A stretch of 64,000 nucleotides of DNA from Acanthosepion lycidas (taxonomy: Eukaryota > Mollusca > Cephalopoda > Sepiida > Sepiidae). The position numbers and the translations under genes were made by a program. The notes below the pieces were generated by a model. The model was given only the letters and a program-made list of their open reading frames with translations, had not been told where the DNA came from and searched no databases. Location of the stretch: the NCBI GenBank assembly GCA_963932145.1, contig OZ010573.1, positions 27,804,619 through 27,868,618 on the forward strand, in the 5' to 3' direction. The number at the start of each line of letters is the position of its first letter. Positions within the stretch are counted from its first letter, which is position 1. Shown piece by piece: positions 41,916 through 52,709 of the stretch.

Positions 41916-43380
41916 ATTATTAATCTGCTAAAAAAAATTAGCATCCCATGATGAAAAAATGCTACAAGCCTTAAGTTTTATCTTCAAAATCTTTGTTATT
42001 ATTAAGAGCAAAAAATGAAAGGATTATTTGATTATTAAATTATTATTTATAGATACAGCAAAGTATTTTGCCTATTGGAAATTTTTAATTTAATCCGTCT
42101 ATTAGCTTGAAATTAAAACTGAAATAAAAGCTTCAAGAAAGATTTTTCATTTCTAAAAATTCATTTTAAATCTTAGGTACTACATTTCTTTGGAGGCACC
42201 TATATGTAAGACCTATTAAAATTTTCCTAAAGTTCATATATCTGGAGCACCTGATAAAAATCAAACTATCAATAGCTTGCAAACCAGGTCATTGCAAACC
42301 TGACAAGTACTCTCTTCTCTCCTCTTGTTTACTGCCTCTTTCTCTCTTTCTGTTTGTGCCCACTATCCAATTTTTTGGGAAAATAATATCACTTGTCTAT
42401 AATATCACTTGTCTATTGTTCTGATAAAACTGACACTAAGTCTTAAGGGGTTAAGATAAAACCAAGAGATAATGAATCAAAAAACAGAAAAACTCTCATT
42501 TTACAATAGAACATAAAATTATGTCATTTGAAAAATTTCATTTAGCTTGGTGATTATTTGGAACTAAAAAAAAAAAGTGTGGTTTTTGTTTGTTTTATTT
42601 TTTAAGGCCATTGCTAACTTATTTTCTACCACACCCCAATGCAGGGCAGGGGGGGATGTCTAATTTCATCACTTGTGTTGAACTTTAAGATATTTCATAT
42701 TATTATTATTATTATTACTTTATTTTCAACTCAAATTTAAGTTCAATTTGTAAATTATCTACATAAGTCATCCTTCCTCTTTCAAAGATATTCTGGTAGG
42801 AAAGAAATACATTTTTGAATATATATTTGTGCAAATAATTAAAATAAAACCAATATGCAAATTTATGGCATCCCAGGTTTATACTCAGAAAACGCATTTT
42901 AACTTGAATCTCATTTTTTAGTGTTTCTATGGAAGCTGAATGGAATCAAATATCCATATTGCACTTGGAAATACTTCATATAAGGATATAATTTGTTTGA
43001 AGTGGTTTTCAGCAGAAGTTTATTATCAACCTTTTTACCATATTTCATCTGTCTGGTGACAAACTTTAATTCCACCAAATGTACATATTAAATGCTTTGC
43101 TTATACTGTTTTTATTACAGGTTTAAATTCATGCAGTAGACCAACTATCACAACTTCTGGTCTGCCATGTTGATTTCTACTCATTTCAAATGTAATTATC
43201 CAATGTTGAGCAGGTGCAAAGTTTTAATGCATTGTGAGATTTGTTGCACATTCTCAATTCAACATCAGTGCTTACCAAGATGCATCCTTTACGAGATGCA
43301 TCGTTTAAATGCTTACTTTTAACTGGCAATCACTTGCTATTTTTTTCTCCATTTATCAAATGATATTTTATGATTTATCA
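41916..43380. other. No recognisable feature
   Basis: About 1.5 kb of AT-rich sequence without a recognisable gene or repeat. It is one of the longer quiet stretches. A short ATT microsatellite lies near 42700. Confidence 0.5.
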
Positions 43381-43387
43381 AATCCTT

Positions 43388-43440
43388 TGCAGGTTATTTG
43401 AAGTGAGAATTTTTTCCTGAGATCTTAAGATTTTTTTGTG
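43388..43440 (-). repeat. SINE tail tip (T3 type)
   Basis: TTTGCAGGTTATTTGAAGTG AGAATTTT is the far 3' end of the 5S-tRNA SINE family and nothing more. Confidence 0.5.
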
Positions 43441-43749
43441 ATGTCAACAAACACTCATTGTCACTTTTGTAATGCTTGTTGTAGTAGAGCCTTTGTAATT
43501 GTAGAAGTCAAGTTACTTACCTGCCAACATGGCTGCCTTCTTCGGTTTCCTGATTTTACCTCATTTCATAGGAGAGTGCCTAATACACCAGTTAGGTTGG
43601 TCCATTTTGCTAGAATGGACCTGCCCAATATATTTGCATGTGGTCTTTATTCATCCATATATTTCTCCATGAAATGACTCAAGTCAGTTTTAGCTTTGGC
43701 TACACTTGCCTATTTGTGTGTCAGACCACTGGCAAGCTAACCAATATTT

Positions 43750-44070
43750 TACAGTAATCACAGATTCAATTATAGTAACACCATAGAACAATACTGGCGT
43801 CAGATGCCTTCCAGTAACACTCGCACTAATAGTACTTGCTCAATAGTACTAGCTCGAATAGTGATCCATATAGCAATAGAGGATAGAATAGAAATAATGA
43901 TCTGAATAGTAGTATTGAGGAGAAATAGTGATCAATTAGATGCCAAGCTAATTCCCATATATACATTTCCTTTACCATCACATGATCTACTTATTCAAAA
44001 TGGGATCACCTATGTTCGCTCTCTGGTGATCTGTGTTCAAACCCAAGTGTTGGCAGCGACACTTTATTCC
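43750..44070 (-). repeat. Dispersed repeat R2, copy 2
   Basis: This is the reverse complement of 27715-28045. Shared words (minus) include AACACAGATCACCAGAGAGC, GAACATAGGTGATCCCATTT, TCCTCTATTGCTATATGG and GACGCCAGTATTGTTC. Confidence 0.65.
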
Positions 44071-44084
44071 TATATAACAATTTT

Positions 44085-44574
44085 CTGAAGAGATAATAGT
44101 CCTGCTAATTAACCCATAGCTGGGGGCAGAGAGAGGTGGATTCATACCTTTCTCAAAGGTATTTTGTGTAAGTGAATGTAGTGAACCCAACTGAAATTGA
44201 AACTTGGCTCACTGATTTTCAATTTTGAGCTGTTATCCATTACACCACCCATACATCCAAACTTAGAGCACCTGGTATTCCCAAGCAGTCACCCATCTAA
44301 GTACTGACCAAGCTCAATGTTGCTTAACTCTCGTGATCATACGAGAACTGGTGTTTCAATGTAATATGGCCATAAGTGAATATAACAGACATGACTGAAA
44401 TTGGAACTCAGACCTCTGATTTCCAATTTCGATTTAGAAACATTACACACATCCAAGCTTACAGTACCTGGTATTCCTAAGGGGTCACCCATCTAAGTAA
44501 TGACCAAGCTTGATGTTGCTTAACTTCAATGATTGTACAAGAACCAGTGTTTCAACATGATATGGCTGTAAGCC
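44085..44574 (-). repeat. Tandem 5S-tRNA / 5S-tRNA SINE dimer
   Basis: Minus-strand order from 44574: 5S-like head (to about 44458), tRNA-like part (to about 44375), a second 5S-like head (44373-44257), a second tRNA-like part, the body (AATACCTTTGAGAAAGGTAT) and a tail truncated at about 44085. The second 5S head is one of the clearest: GGCCATATTACATTGAAACA, AGTTAAGCAAC, GGGTGACTGCTTGGGAATAC, CAGGTGC. So two head modules are fused to one body. Confidence 0.8.
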
Positions 44575-44599
44575 TTTTCTATGTTTAACTTCACAGACA

Positions 44600-45220
44600 A
44601 GCTCTTACAATAAAATTTTCGACTGCTGAGTTGATTTCACTCATTACTGCTGTAAATATACTTGGATATATATTCGAAAAACATCTGACAATAAATGTTA
44701 CGTGTATGTTTGAAGCTGATGAAAATGCTTACAGACAGTTGCCATTGAATAGGCTTACCTTTTTTTTTAGGGCCGATCAAATGCAAAAGTGGAAACCCGA
44801 AAGTTGTTTCAACCTTTATGTTTAGCTAATTTTTTATAACTAAACATTTATAGATTAAAAAGAAATCAAAGCATAAAAATACAAATAAAATAAACTGAGT
44901 CATTCAAAGATAAGAACGAAACATAAACATACAAATAAAATGAAATTAATTTTTAGACACACATGAACAGTTTGATATAATTAGATATTTTTCAGGAGTA
45001 TCAGATTTTACAAGTATATTAATAATAATGACAAAGAATATAGGATAATTTTATAACTGTTTTGGTCACCTGTTATAAGACATTACATATTGTATTTAAT
45101 TCTAATACAGCCTTGTGTTGTTATTAATTCTCTCTGGGGATTTTTATTAGATTCAAAAAATAGTTGGAAAAAAAGAAAATTCAAGTGTGTATTCAGTTTA
45201 TCCATTTCAATATAAAACTG
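44600..45220. other. No recognisable feature
   Basis: AT-rich sequence. The 64-codon ORF at 44631-44825 has no recognisable motif. Confidence 0.5.
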
Positions 45221-45223
45221 TGT

Positions 45224-45565
45224 CTTACAGCCACACTGCATTCAAACACCAGTTCCTGTTCAATAACTGAAGTTAAGCAACCTACCTAGTTGGGTGACTG
45301 CTTGGGAATACCAGGTGCTGTAAGCTTGGATGTTTGGGTGGTGTAATGGATGATGGCTCAAAATTGTTAATTGGAGATTCAAATTTCCATTGGGTTTGTT
45401 ATATTCACTTGCATGTACATACTCATTGGAAAAGTATGAATCCGACTCTTCTTTCCCCAGTTATGGGTTAATTATTAAGACTTGTATAAGTAAAACCATT
45501 ATTATTGCAAAAAAAGTTCTTACAATCTAAAAAAATATTTTCTAGCTTTAAATAAATCTTGCAAA
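45224..45565 (+). repeat. 5S-tRNA chimeric SINE, plus strand
   Basis: The 5S-like head (CTTACAGCCACACTGCATTC, AGTTAAGCAACC, TGGGTGACTGCTTGGGAATA, CCAGGTGCTGTAAGC) has a deletion of about 20 bp in its middle. The tRNA-like part (GGTGGTGTAATGGATGATGG, GGAGATTCAAATTTCC), the body and the T3 tail (ATATTTTCTAGCTTTAAATA) follow. All modules are present. Confidence 0.85.
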
Positions 45566-45742
45566 AAGTGAATCAATTAATCAAAAATACAATTGTTAAT
45601 ATGAAAAATTCCCTTTAAATACAATCTTTTCTATAACAGGAATATTTTGTAGTGGGGTTGGGTAGGGTGTTCCCAGAATATTTTTTCAAGAAAACTGATG
45701 AAGCAATTGATCTAAGGAAAAATTGATCTAATTCAAATAATA

Positions 45743-45819
45743 TTAGGTTGGTGCAAAAATAATGACGTAATAATGTTATTTTTTGACGTTATTACGTCAT
45801 TATTTTTGCACCAACCTAA
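45743..45819. mobile_element. 77-bp mariner-derived MITE, copy 2
   Basis: It begins TTAGGTTGGTGCAAAAATAA and ends with the exact complement. It is flanked by TA at 45741-45742 and 45820-45821. The arms are identical to those of copy 1 for about 20 bp, but the interior (ATGACGTAATAA..) is different. It folds into a nearly perfect hairpin. Confidence 0.92.
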
Positions 45820-45839
45820 TAGAACTGAGAATACAGGAG

Positions 45840-46955
45840 AACCAATCACTCACACCCCAACAAGAATTTTGCAATACATTTTATGTTACATGTATAAATA
45901 TTCTCAATTATGTTCTGTATAAGATAGTATTTACCTTCCTTCCTGCCTGAGGTCTAAGGTGTGTTTTACACTAAAAAACAAAACAAAAAATTCACCCATT
46001 TGAAAAGATCAAAGGGATAAAGGAGTAATGAATCTCAAGACACCAAGACAATGTTTTTTTTCATCTTCAGCCTGTCTTCCTTTCTGTTCACTTTTCTTTT
46101 CTCTAGTTTTCTTTCTTGCCTTCTACCTTTCCTCTTTCTAAACTTTTTCCTCTCTTGCTTATCTCCCCTTGTTTGCCCCAATTCTTCTGTTGTGTGGAAA
46201 TAAACGGATAAGTTGGTGTGTGTGTGTGTGTGTGGACACCACTTTTCGCAGACTGCACAGATATTACACTGTTCCAAAACAGAAGTACCAGGAAGTAACA
46301 TTTTGATTGTAGACAAAACGAACAGATACTACGCTGATCCAAGGCAGAAGTGCTGATCCATACATAAATAATTGAGTGATATACTAATTATTATTATCAT
46401 TATTATTATTATCGAGTGAGAAAGAAGTACACCAACAAAGTAGTAGGGTACAAATATATTAAAACCGATATACCCGTCGTGGCACCCAGCCTGATAAAGG
46501 TACACTACGTACATGCATCACAGCCAAATTTGAGTGATAATGACAGGTATTGAGAATAATACTGTTCATACTAAACATGCAACATTTCCACTGATATTTG
46601 GGAAAGGAAAGCACTAAATCATTAAGTGTGGCAAAAGATCTGCCATACCAGTGTTAAGAGCGCTGAAGAGTCCACTACACTAGTGCAAAAGATCAATCAC
46701 ATAGAGATGACAACTTCATCTCTACAGACTGCCAGCAATGATGATGCTTGCAAATAGGATTGGTCAGTTACCATAAAAACTACACATCATCACCATAGTG
46801 TATGCTGAAGTACAGAGAGAGGGGGAATTTCCTATTTCTCTCAATCATCATCATTGTTAACACTGGATATTGAGTAAGAGCATGTTTCCTAAAATTTTCA
46901 TCATCTTCATCACCATCGTCACAGACCAAGCATTGTTGCTGTTGTTATTATTAAG
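45840..46955. other. No recognised gene
   Basis: A CT-rich stretch at 46060-46170 gives Lys/Arg/Glu ORFs on the minus strand. Two partial near-repeats sit at 46255-46300 and 46320-46360 (ACAGATATTACACTG versus ACAGATACTACGCTG). ATTATT repeats lie near 46390. Nothing else was recognised. Confidence 0.45.
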
Positions 46956-46965
46956 TATATTTTAA

Positions 46966-47122
46966 AATCATTTCACCCCAGACAAGGCAATAAAGTCACT
47001 AAGGAGCAGAAGGCTATTGAGAGTAAAGGAAAGTGAGAAACATTATTGAGGCATGAGGATAATAAAAAGAACAGGGTTCAAGGAGACAGATGATGATGAT
47101 TGATGCTACTTTTAAATTATGT
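46966..47122 (-). pseudogene. LINE A 3' tail, interrupted by element X
   Basis: AAATCATTTCACCCCAGACA, AGGCAATAAAGTCACTAAGG and GAAAGTGAGAAACATTATTG are the LINE A 3' end in reverse. The match stops where element X begins at about 47125. No further LINE A sequence was found beyond X, so the copy is short or was truncated. Confidence 0.7.
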
Positions 47123-47124
47123 AA

Positions 47125-47424
47125 TTTTTAGATGATAAAATTTATTGTTAGTATCTTTTATAAAAATGTATTGTTGGTAATTTTTTTAATAAAAATGTAT
47201 TGCTGTTATTTTTACTATCTTATTTTTATACTTTCCTAGTGTTTTGATTTTTGTTTTTGGGTTCACTATTTGACCATAGCTTGGACCCTAACAAGTGTTA
47301 CCACCCCTCCATCAGGGTGCACCTGGGAACAACAGTAATTAAGAAGTGGCTCCATGCTCTTTAAAACCTCCCAATTTGAGGCCTTGCTGCCAGTTGTAGT
47401 TTATTTTCATACCTAGTACTAATC
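47125..47424 (-). mobile_element. Element X, copy 2
   Basis: It has about two or three ~30-bp units (ATGTATTGTTGGTAATTTTT), then TTCACTATTTGACCATAGCT, TGGACCCTAACAAGTG, CACCTGGGAACAACAGTAAT, and the left-hand unit ending CATACCTAGTAC. The (CCAAA)n tail is absent. The sequence after 47424 (to about 47815) is not element X and could not be assigned. Confidence 0.7.
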
Positions 47425-47815
47425 TAGTAAAATGGGGTAGATTGGACTCTGTGCATGCAGTTATGACACAGAGCCGTTGGGTGGAGGGCGTCTGAGGCTG
47501 AATTCAACCCCAAGGATGGAAGGTCCTCTCAGTGGAATCACTTGCCATGTGTCTGTGAACAAAGCAAACCTTCAAATTGGAGAAAATTGGCTCTGGTTTG
47601 ACCTAGAGAGGGAGTGGCTCTTTTAGGCCTACTTACTCTAAACATGGTTATGGATACTTTTCTGAGTTTCAATTGAGATATGTGGACAGCACTGGTCAGG
47701 TGTTCAGCTGAACAATGAACCTATGACCACACCCAGTTATTGGTCAGCTGATGATGATCCTAAGGCCTACAACATCTATCTAATAAATAATTAAATAAAC
47801 CCTTTTCTTTATAAT
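47425..47815. repeat. Unassigned block with an A/T-rich end
   Basis: Locally less AT-rich sequence (CCGTTGGGTGGAGGGCGTCT, GAAGGTCCTCTCAGTGGAAT) ends AATAAATAATTAAATAAACC. The simple-sequence end suggests a retroposon read on the plus strand. There is no second copy here to prove it. Confidence 0.35.
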
Positions 47816-48149
47816 CCTCCCCTCTGCAGTTTATCAAACAAATGAGTTGAATTAGGAACAAGAACTTAACTGTGTTGTTTACCACATGTGATGCTTAGTA
47901 AAGTTAATATCATTTTATATCAGCCGATGTCTATCTGAGTTTACAATACTGATTAACCAGCTGAACCAGACAGGGACTGACCTTCTATCTGGGTGGCCAG
48001 GTGTACTGTTGTCTGTATACCTGTTCAAGTGTGGAGGTAACCTTCTTGTCAGATTAGAGATAACATGTTCTACATATTTCAAGTGTCTGAGAGACTTCTG
48101 GAATATTGTCAAGCATTAAACTATAATGTTGATTGTCTGTCTGTTACAC

Positions 48150-48152
48150 ATT

Positions 48153-48196
<44 letters not shown>
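48150..48196. repeat. (AT)n microsatellite
   Basis: Uninterrupted AT dinucleotides that run directly into the left arm of the 34-bp inverted repeat. Confidence 0.95.
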
Positions 48197-48198
<2 letters not shown>

Positions 48199-48527
48199 CA
48201 ATGAATCATTCATACAAAAAGTAAACACATTACAAAAAAAACATATTTTGATTCACATTATATTTTTTTGTCTTGGATGCTACCTGAATTTTACCAAAAA
48301 CAAAATAATTTCCATGCCTGATGATGATGGGATGAAACGTCAAAAGTACTTGCGTATTTAAGGAAGACCTAATACAGTTCATAATTTAAAAAAAAAAGGG
48401 TCATAACATTCATCAAGGGATTAGTGGGTTAATGCATCTTTAAAATTTAGTTAGCAAAGGGATTTCACCATTTTATATCATTAACTTTACTAATTTACTT
48501 TTTGTATGAATGATTCATTGTAATATA
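48192..48527. repeat. Perfect 34-bp inverted repeat, 268 bp apart
   Basis: TATATTACAATGAATCATTC then ATACAAAAAGTAAA at 48192-48225 is the exact complement of 48494-48527. The centre holds GATGATGGGATGAAACGTCA. Perfect arms suggest a young or conserved element end. There is no coding content. Confidence 0.75.
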
Positions 48528-48544
48528 ATTTAAACTGCACCACA

Positions 48545-48552
48545 TATTTGAC

Positions 48553-48585
<33 letters not shown>

Positions 48586-49395
48586 CATGTATGCCTGTGT
48601 TGAGCATGAGTGAATTACATGTGCTTGTGCTATTTAATACAGACACAGACACACAAAGCACAATCTGACAGAGTTTGAGAAAAGACATTAGCAATAGTAC
48701 ATTCCCTTCCCAATCAGTCTGGACAACCTTTACCCTATCTCATTAATAAAAATTATAAATTTTGAGACAAAAAAATAAATAAAAAAATAAAATATGTGGG
48801 TTACCCCACTTGGTTTTGCAAAAAACAATTGTTGGGAGGCGTTATTTAAATCTATAAAAAGGCAAGCATATTCTTTCACTCTTTCTCTTTTTCCCCTCTT
48901 GCTTCCAGATGTAGTTGCATGGAGGTATGGTGTCCCCCACTTGGGCACGTTCATTTTTGTGGTCCACTGTTAACTGAACTCTCACATATACTTGTTTTAC
49001 ACACACACATACAACAAGAGGTTTTCCTATAGGAAGAACATTTTTATAGAAAGTTTCAATGTCTTTTCCTTTCATTTCAGTTGTACACAGGCAATTAATT
49101 TTGGTAATACATGCATATAATTCCTGTTTGTTTTAAATTAATTCTTTTGTGTTTTTTATTTTTACCCAGACTCATATGAGTCCACCAATATTGTTTGCGG
49201 GACAAATGTTCCAGGAGCATTAAGTATTTACGATAAAACGTCAACACACTCATATCAAAAGTGGAGACTTATTTTTATTCAAACATCATAGAATTCTGCA
49301 ACAAATAGATAAAATAAAAATTTAATTTAACTTTTTAAACCATAAATGTCAGACAATGATGACATCATACTTAACTTTTCAGAAATTATTTGGTA
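48545..49395. other. GT microsatellite and otherwise nothing recognised
   Basis: AT/GT repeats at 48552-48590. The remaining sequence has short ORFs without motifs. Confidence 0.5.
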
Positions 49396-50148
49396 ACTAG
49401 CAGCATGGCCCGGCGTTGCCCGTGCTTGATTCAAAAATCGTACGTCTTATACAGCAATTGCTATCACTTGACTTAAAATATTTTTGCCCTTCCTTGCCTT
49501 TAAAGGCGTGCCCTTTGTCATGCTGATGTTTCTACATGCCTTACTTCTTGCCTATCTCACACTGCGAATTTTTTCTAAGCGCTATACTAAACATTAAATC
49601 TGTTACGAAAAAAGAACTAAACAAAATGAACACAAAACGATCAGCTTTAAAAAAGGAGTCATAACTGGAAAAACCAAATATAAAAAAATGTTAACAACAA
49701 ATACTTTTTCACACCCAACCCAGTTCTGCGGAATCAGAATCAACATTGAGTTTAAGCAAGCGAATGATCCAATTGGAGTAAAGTGCCATGCAGATTTAAA
49801 TTTTTCCCACTTGTGACAAATGCAGCTATTGATTTTTTTTGCATGCTAGTTAACATTCATCTCAGTCAGCTCTCACGCTAACCAATAGAATCTTCCTGCC
49901 TCTTTGTGGCAGCCAGCTATTGGCTCTCACTTTGGCCAGTACAAAATGTCCACAAACTACATAAAAACTGCCATAGAAGCATGAAAAAATTGATTCCACT
50001 ATTGATGGGAGTTGGGAAATGCAAAGTCAGTCTTGGCCTTCCCTCTAACTTGGAGCATGTGCATGTAAATTTTGGTGCGAATCCATTGAAAATTGTGGCC
50101 GTGCATTCGTTACACACACACACACATCCTGCCTTTTATAGATAGAGA
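49396..50148 (+). repeat. Repeat Y, copy 2
   Basis: It starts ACTAGCAGCATGGCCCGGCG followed by TTGCCCGTGC and ends (CA)n, CATCCTGCCTTTTATAGATA, GAGATA. The start and the (CA)n end match copy 1 nested at 31128-31803 (minus). The centre differs. ORFs at 49906-50145 are incidental. Such repeats are commonly 5'-defined with a microsatellite-like 3' end. The class was not determined. Confidence 0.65.
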
Positions 50149-50149
50149 T

Positions 50150-50945
50150 AAAGAGAATTACTTTTGGGGTCAGTCATTGAATCAGAATATGCAGGCACAC
50201 AACACACACAAATGTACATACATACATCATTTGAATGTCTTTAAAATGTATGTCTTTGTCACAATGGTTAATTTCCTTTTCTGTCTGAAGAGTCTAAGCT
50301 GAAATGTAGTCATTGAAGTCATTTTTTATGACTCTTTTTGCATTTAAACTTAATATATTTTCTAATAAATATAGTACTTTAATGGACCAACAGTTAGATT
50401 TGAAATGTGATCATCTTGCAGTCAATAAGTGAGAAATATTGAACTAGTATTCACAAAATACAATTAAGAAGGGCACATTGTCATGCTAATACGCCTCAAT
50501 CTAATGATATGTTGGGGGTTTGAATTTCATCAAAAGATTATGATGAGTTAAAAGATTTGGATAAAAGTTAAACAGGTTTAAACACTGTGAGCCTTGGGCA
50601 ATTATCTCTGGAGTGTAAGTGCAAGAAAAGCTCAAATCATGGAAATAACCTTAGAAAAAAAATGTCTCATTGCAACATCATTGAATTATCAGAATCAAAG
50701 TGTCAAGTCTTCAGAAAGTAACTTTTAGTTTGTATCAAATGTCGTGACTCTGGGATATTATACTGACAATTGTCTGGGGAGGAGATACAAAATAGCAGCA
50801 GCAGTCTTTAAAAATCCAAGCTTTCAAAAAGAATTATCTGTTCTCTTTTCTGTTGCCGATGTGTAGCGTCACACATCTAATGGGAAGCACTCCTCTCTAT
50901 CCATACACATTACATACACACAGTGCGTGATGGAGAGGGAAATAA
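50150..50945. other. No recognisable feature
   Basis: AT-rich, apparently unique sequence. Nothing to annotate. Confidence 0.5.
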
Positions 50946-50949
50946 CATT

Positions 50950-51480
50950 CCTTTTATAATATAGATTGAAAATTTTCTATCATTAATATTAACTTCAGAA
51001 GTAAAGTGTAGAGCAGTGTTCTCCCATGTCAAGTTTCCTTAAGTATTTTTCTTTTGCCTTAGGTTTTCATAGGCATAAATATGTCATTGATATAGAGAAC
51101 ATATTCATAGGTATCATAGGTAAGGCAAAATTATTAAAGAATGTTTTCTATTCACCAGATAGAAATTTGATAAAATAGGACAATTTGATAAAAAGAGGTG
51201 AACCCATAGCTAGACCGCCAATTTGTGTGTAAATTTTGCCATAATGATTATAAAAAAGTACTTGTGTTGTACTGGATAGAAGTTTAGAAAAATTGTTGAT
51301 CTAATATTAGGAGGTGAGAGAGAAGAATGTTTATATGCAGCCAGCATTACACGGGCATATATTTTTTATTTATTTGAGCTTTATTGTTTAAGCAGGAAGG
51401 TTTTTTTTCAGTTTGGATCATTTTTCTGGTTTCTAGAGAGAGTTTCAACATAAATCTTCAATGGCTTCTGAGTGTGTTGA
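50950..51480 (-). mobile_element. Penelope-like RT relic
   Basis: The minus strand reads IRSTIFLNFYPVQHKYFF, then a GGLAMGSPL motif (finger/palm of Penelope-like RTs, usually QIGGLAMGSPLSPILAN) and further diverged RT sequence. The region at 51380-51480 reads PEKWSKLKKNLPA. The relic is old and broken in many places. It is interrupted or bounded at 51487 by LINE A. Confidence 0.55.
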
Positions 51481-51486
51481 GATTTT

Positions 51487-52150
51487 TTTTGTTAATCATT
51501 TCACCCCAAGCAAGGTATTGCAACCAGTAAGATGCAAGGGGTTACTGAGTTTCAGAGAGTATGAGAAAAAAAGAAAACTGCTATAAAGAAGAATAGAACA
51601 AAAATTAAGATAGAAGATAACGATTGATACTGTATTTAAATTTTTGAAGATCAAAGTTTACTGCGGATTCAAGAACCCAGAAGAGAGTTCCACAAGTGAG
51701 AAGTGTGATAGAAGGAACTGTTAGTATAGAACTTACAATTACATCTAGCTATTTCAACTCTAAAATAATGAGAATTTGCCATCAATCTAGTACTGCACTT
51801 AAATTCATAAAGTCTAGGTACCAAAGAGGCAAAAGCTCATGAGAACAATTACCATGAAAATATTTATAGAAAAGACAAAGGGAAGCTATGTTATGGCAGT
51901 GGGGAAAGTGACTGAATCAGAGATGCCAGATCAGGATCTATAACATTGCAGATTCTTTGGATTTTATCAAAAATCTCTAAAAACATAGGAGCACCAAACC
52001 AGATATGGCCGCAATATTCAATGAATGAATGAATGGTAGACATAAAACTGTGTCAGTCAGATTCTGGTTAGAAAAATTGTCTAGCATGATATAGTGAACC
52101 AACTTTTCTAGCAGCAGATCTAGCAATTGATTCAAGAAATCTTGACACTT
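51487..52150 (-). pseudogene. LINE A 3' part
   Basis: The LINE A tail (AATCATTTCACCCCAAGCAA) lies at about 51498 and the C-terminal region extends to about 52150. On the minus strand this gives QDFLNQLLDLLLEKLVHYIM, then LDNFSNQNL and LPFIHSLNIAAISGLV. In LINE A terms this spans from the IESIAASTARKVGSL motif to the end. Stops and shifts are present. Confidence 0.8.
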
Positions 52151-52386
52151 CATGTTAGGATTAGTTGAGAGCAAGTAAGTGTTTTCAGGTTGGACCATTT
52201 TTCTGTTTTCTTTACAAAATTTGAACATAAATGTTCAATGTTTTCTGATTGCTTTTGGCTTTCATAAGCTATACTTATCAACCAACAAAAAAATTGTTGA
52301 TAATAATAATTTATGAAAACCAAAAGTATCCAGAAAACAACGGGCAGTATGTGATCAAAATGTGAAACTGAAAAAAAGGCCCACAC
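52150..52386 (-). pseudogene. Second piece of Penelope-like sequence
   Basis: The minus frame reads SIAYESQKQSENIEHLCSNF followed by VKKTEKWSNLKTLTCSQ. The last part repeats, with about a quarter of residues changed, the PEKWSKLK stretch at 51380-51480. The two lie on either side of LINE A in the same orientation. Confidence 0.45.
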
Positions 52387-52448
52387 TGAAGAATATAAAT
52401 CTTGAACAATTAATATTCATTGCACTTCAAACAAATCTCTCTCTCTCT

Positions 52449-52453
<5 letters not shown>

Positions 52454-52491
<38 letters not shown>
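52454..52491. repeat. (AT)n microsatellite
   Basis: AT dinucleotides abutting the next hairpin. Confidence 0.95.
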
Positions 52492-52492
<1 letters not shown>

Positions 52493-52709
52493 TGAAATAT
52501 ACATAATATCTTACATTAACTGCACAATTCTGAGTTTCATGCCAAAACAATTTTCAAGTACTGGAATTATTATTTTAATTATCATTTATAAATAAATAAA
52601 TATATATGTATGTATTAATAGAAATAAATGTAATAATTTCAGCAATTTTCAATTGCTTTGGTATGAAACTTAGAGTTGTGCAATTAATGTAAGATATTAT
52701 GTATATTTC
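52493..52709. mobile_element. Hairpin with about 95-bp arms, probable MITE
   Basis: The left arm (GAAATATACATAATATCTTA, CATTAACTGCACAATTCTGA, GTTTCAT) pairs with the right arm (TATGAAACTTAGAGTTGTGC, AATTAATGTAAGATATTATG) around a short AT-rich loop near 52600. Arms are imperfect. No second copy in the window. Confidence 0.65.

Noticed and set aside
50860-50945. Possible regulatory palindrome around GATGTGTAGCGTCACACATC
   Set aside because: It is short, seen once, and without a neighbouring gene or repeat context to support it.
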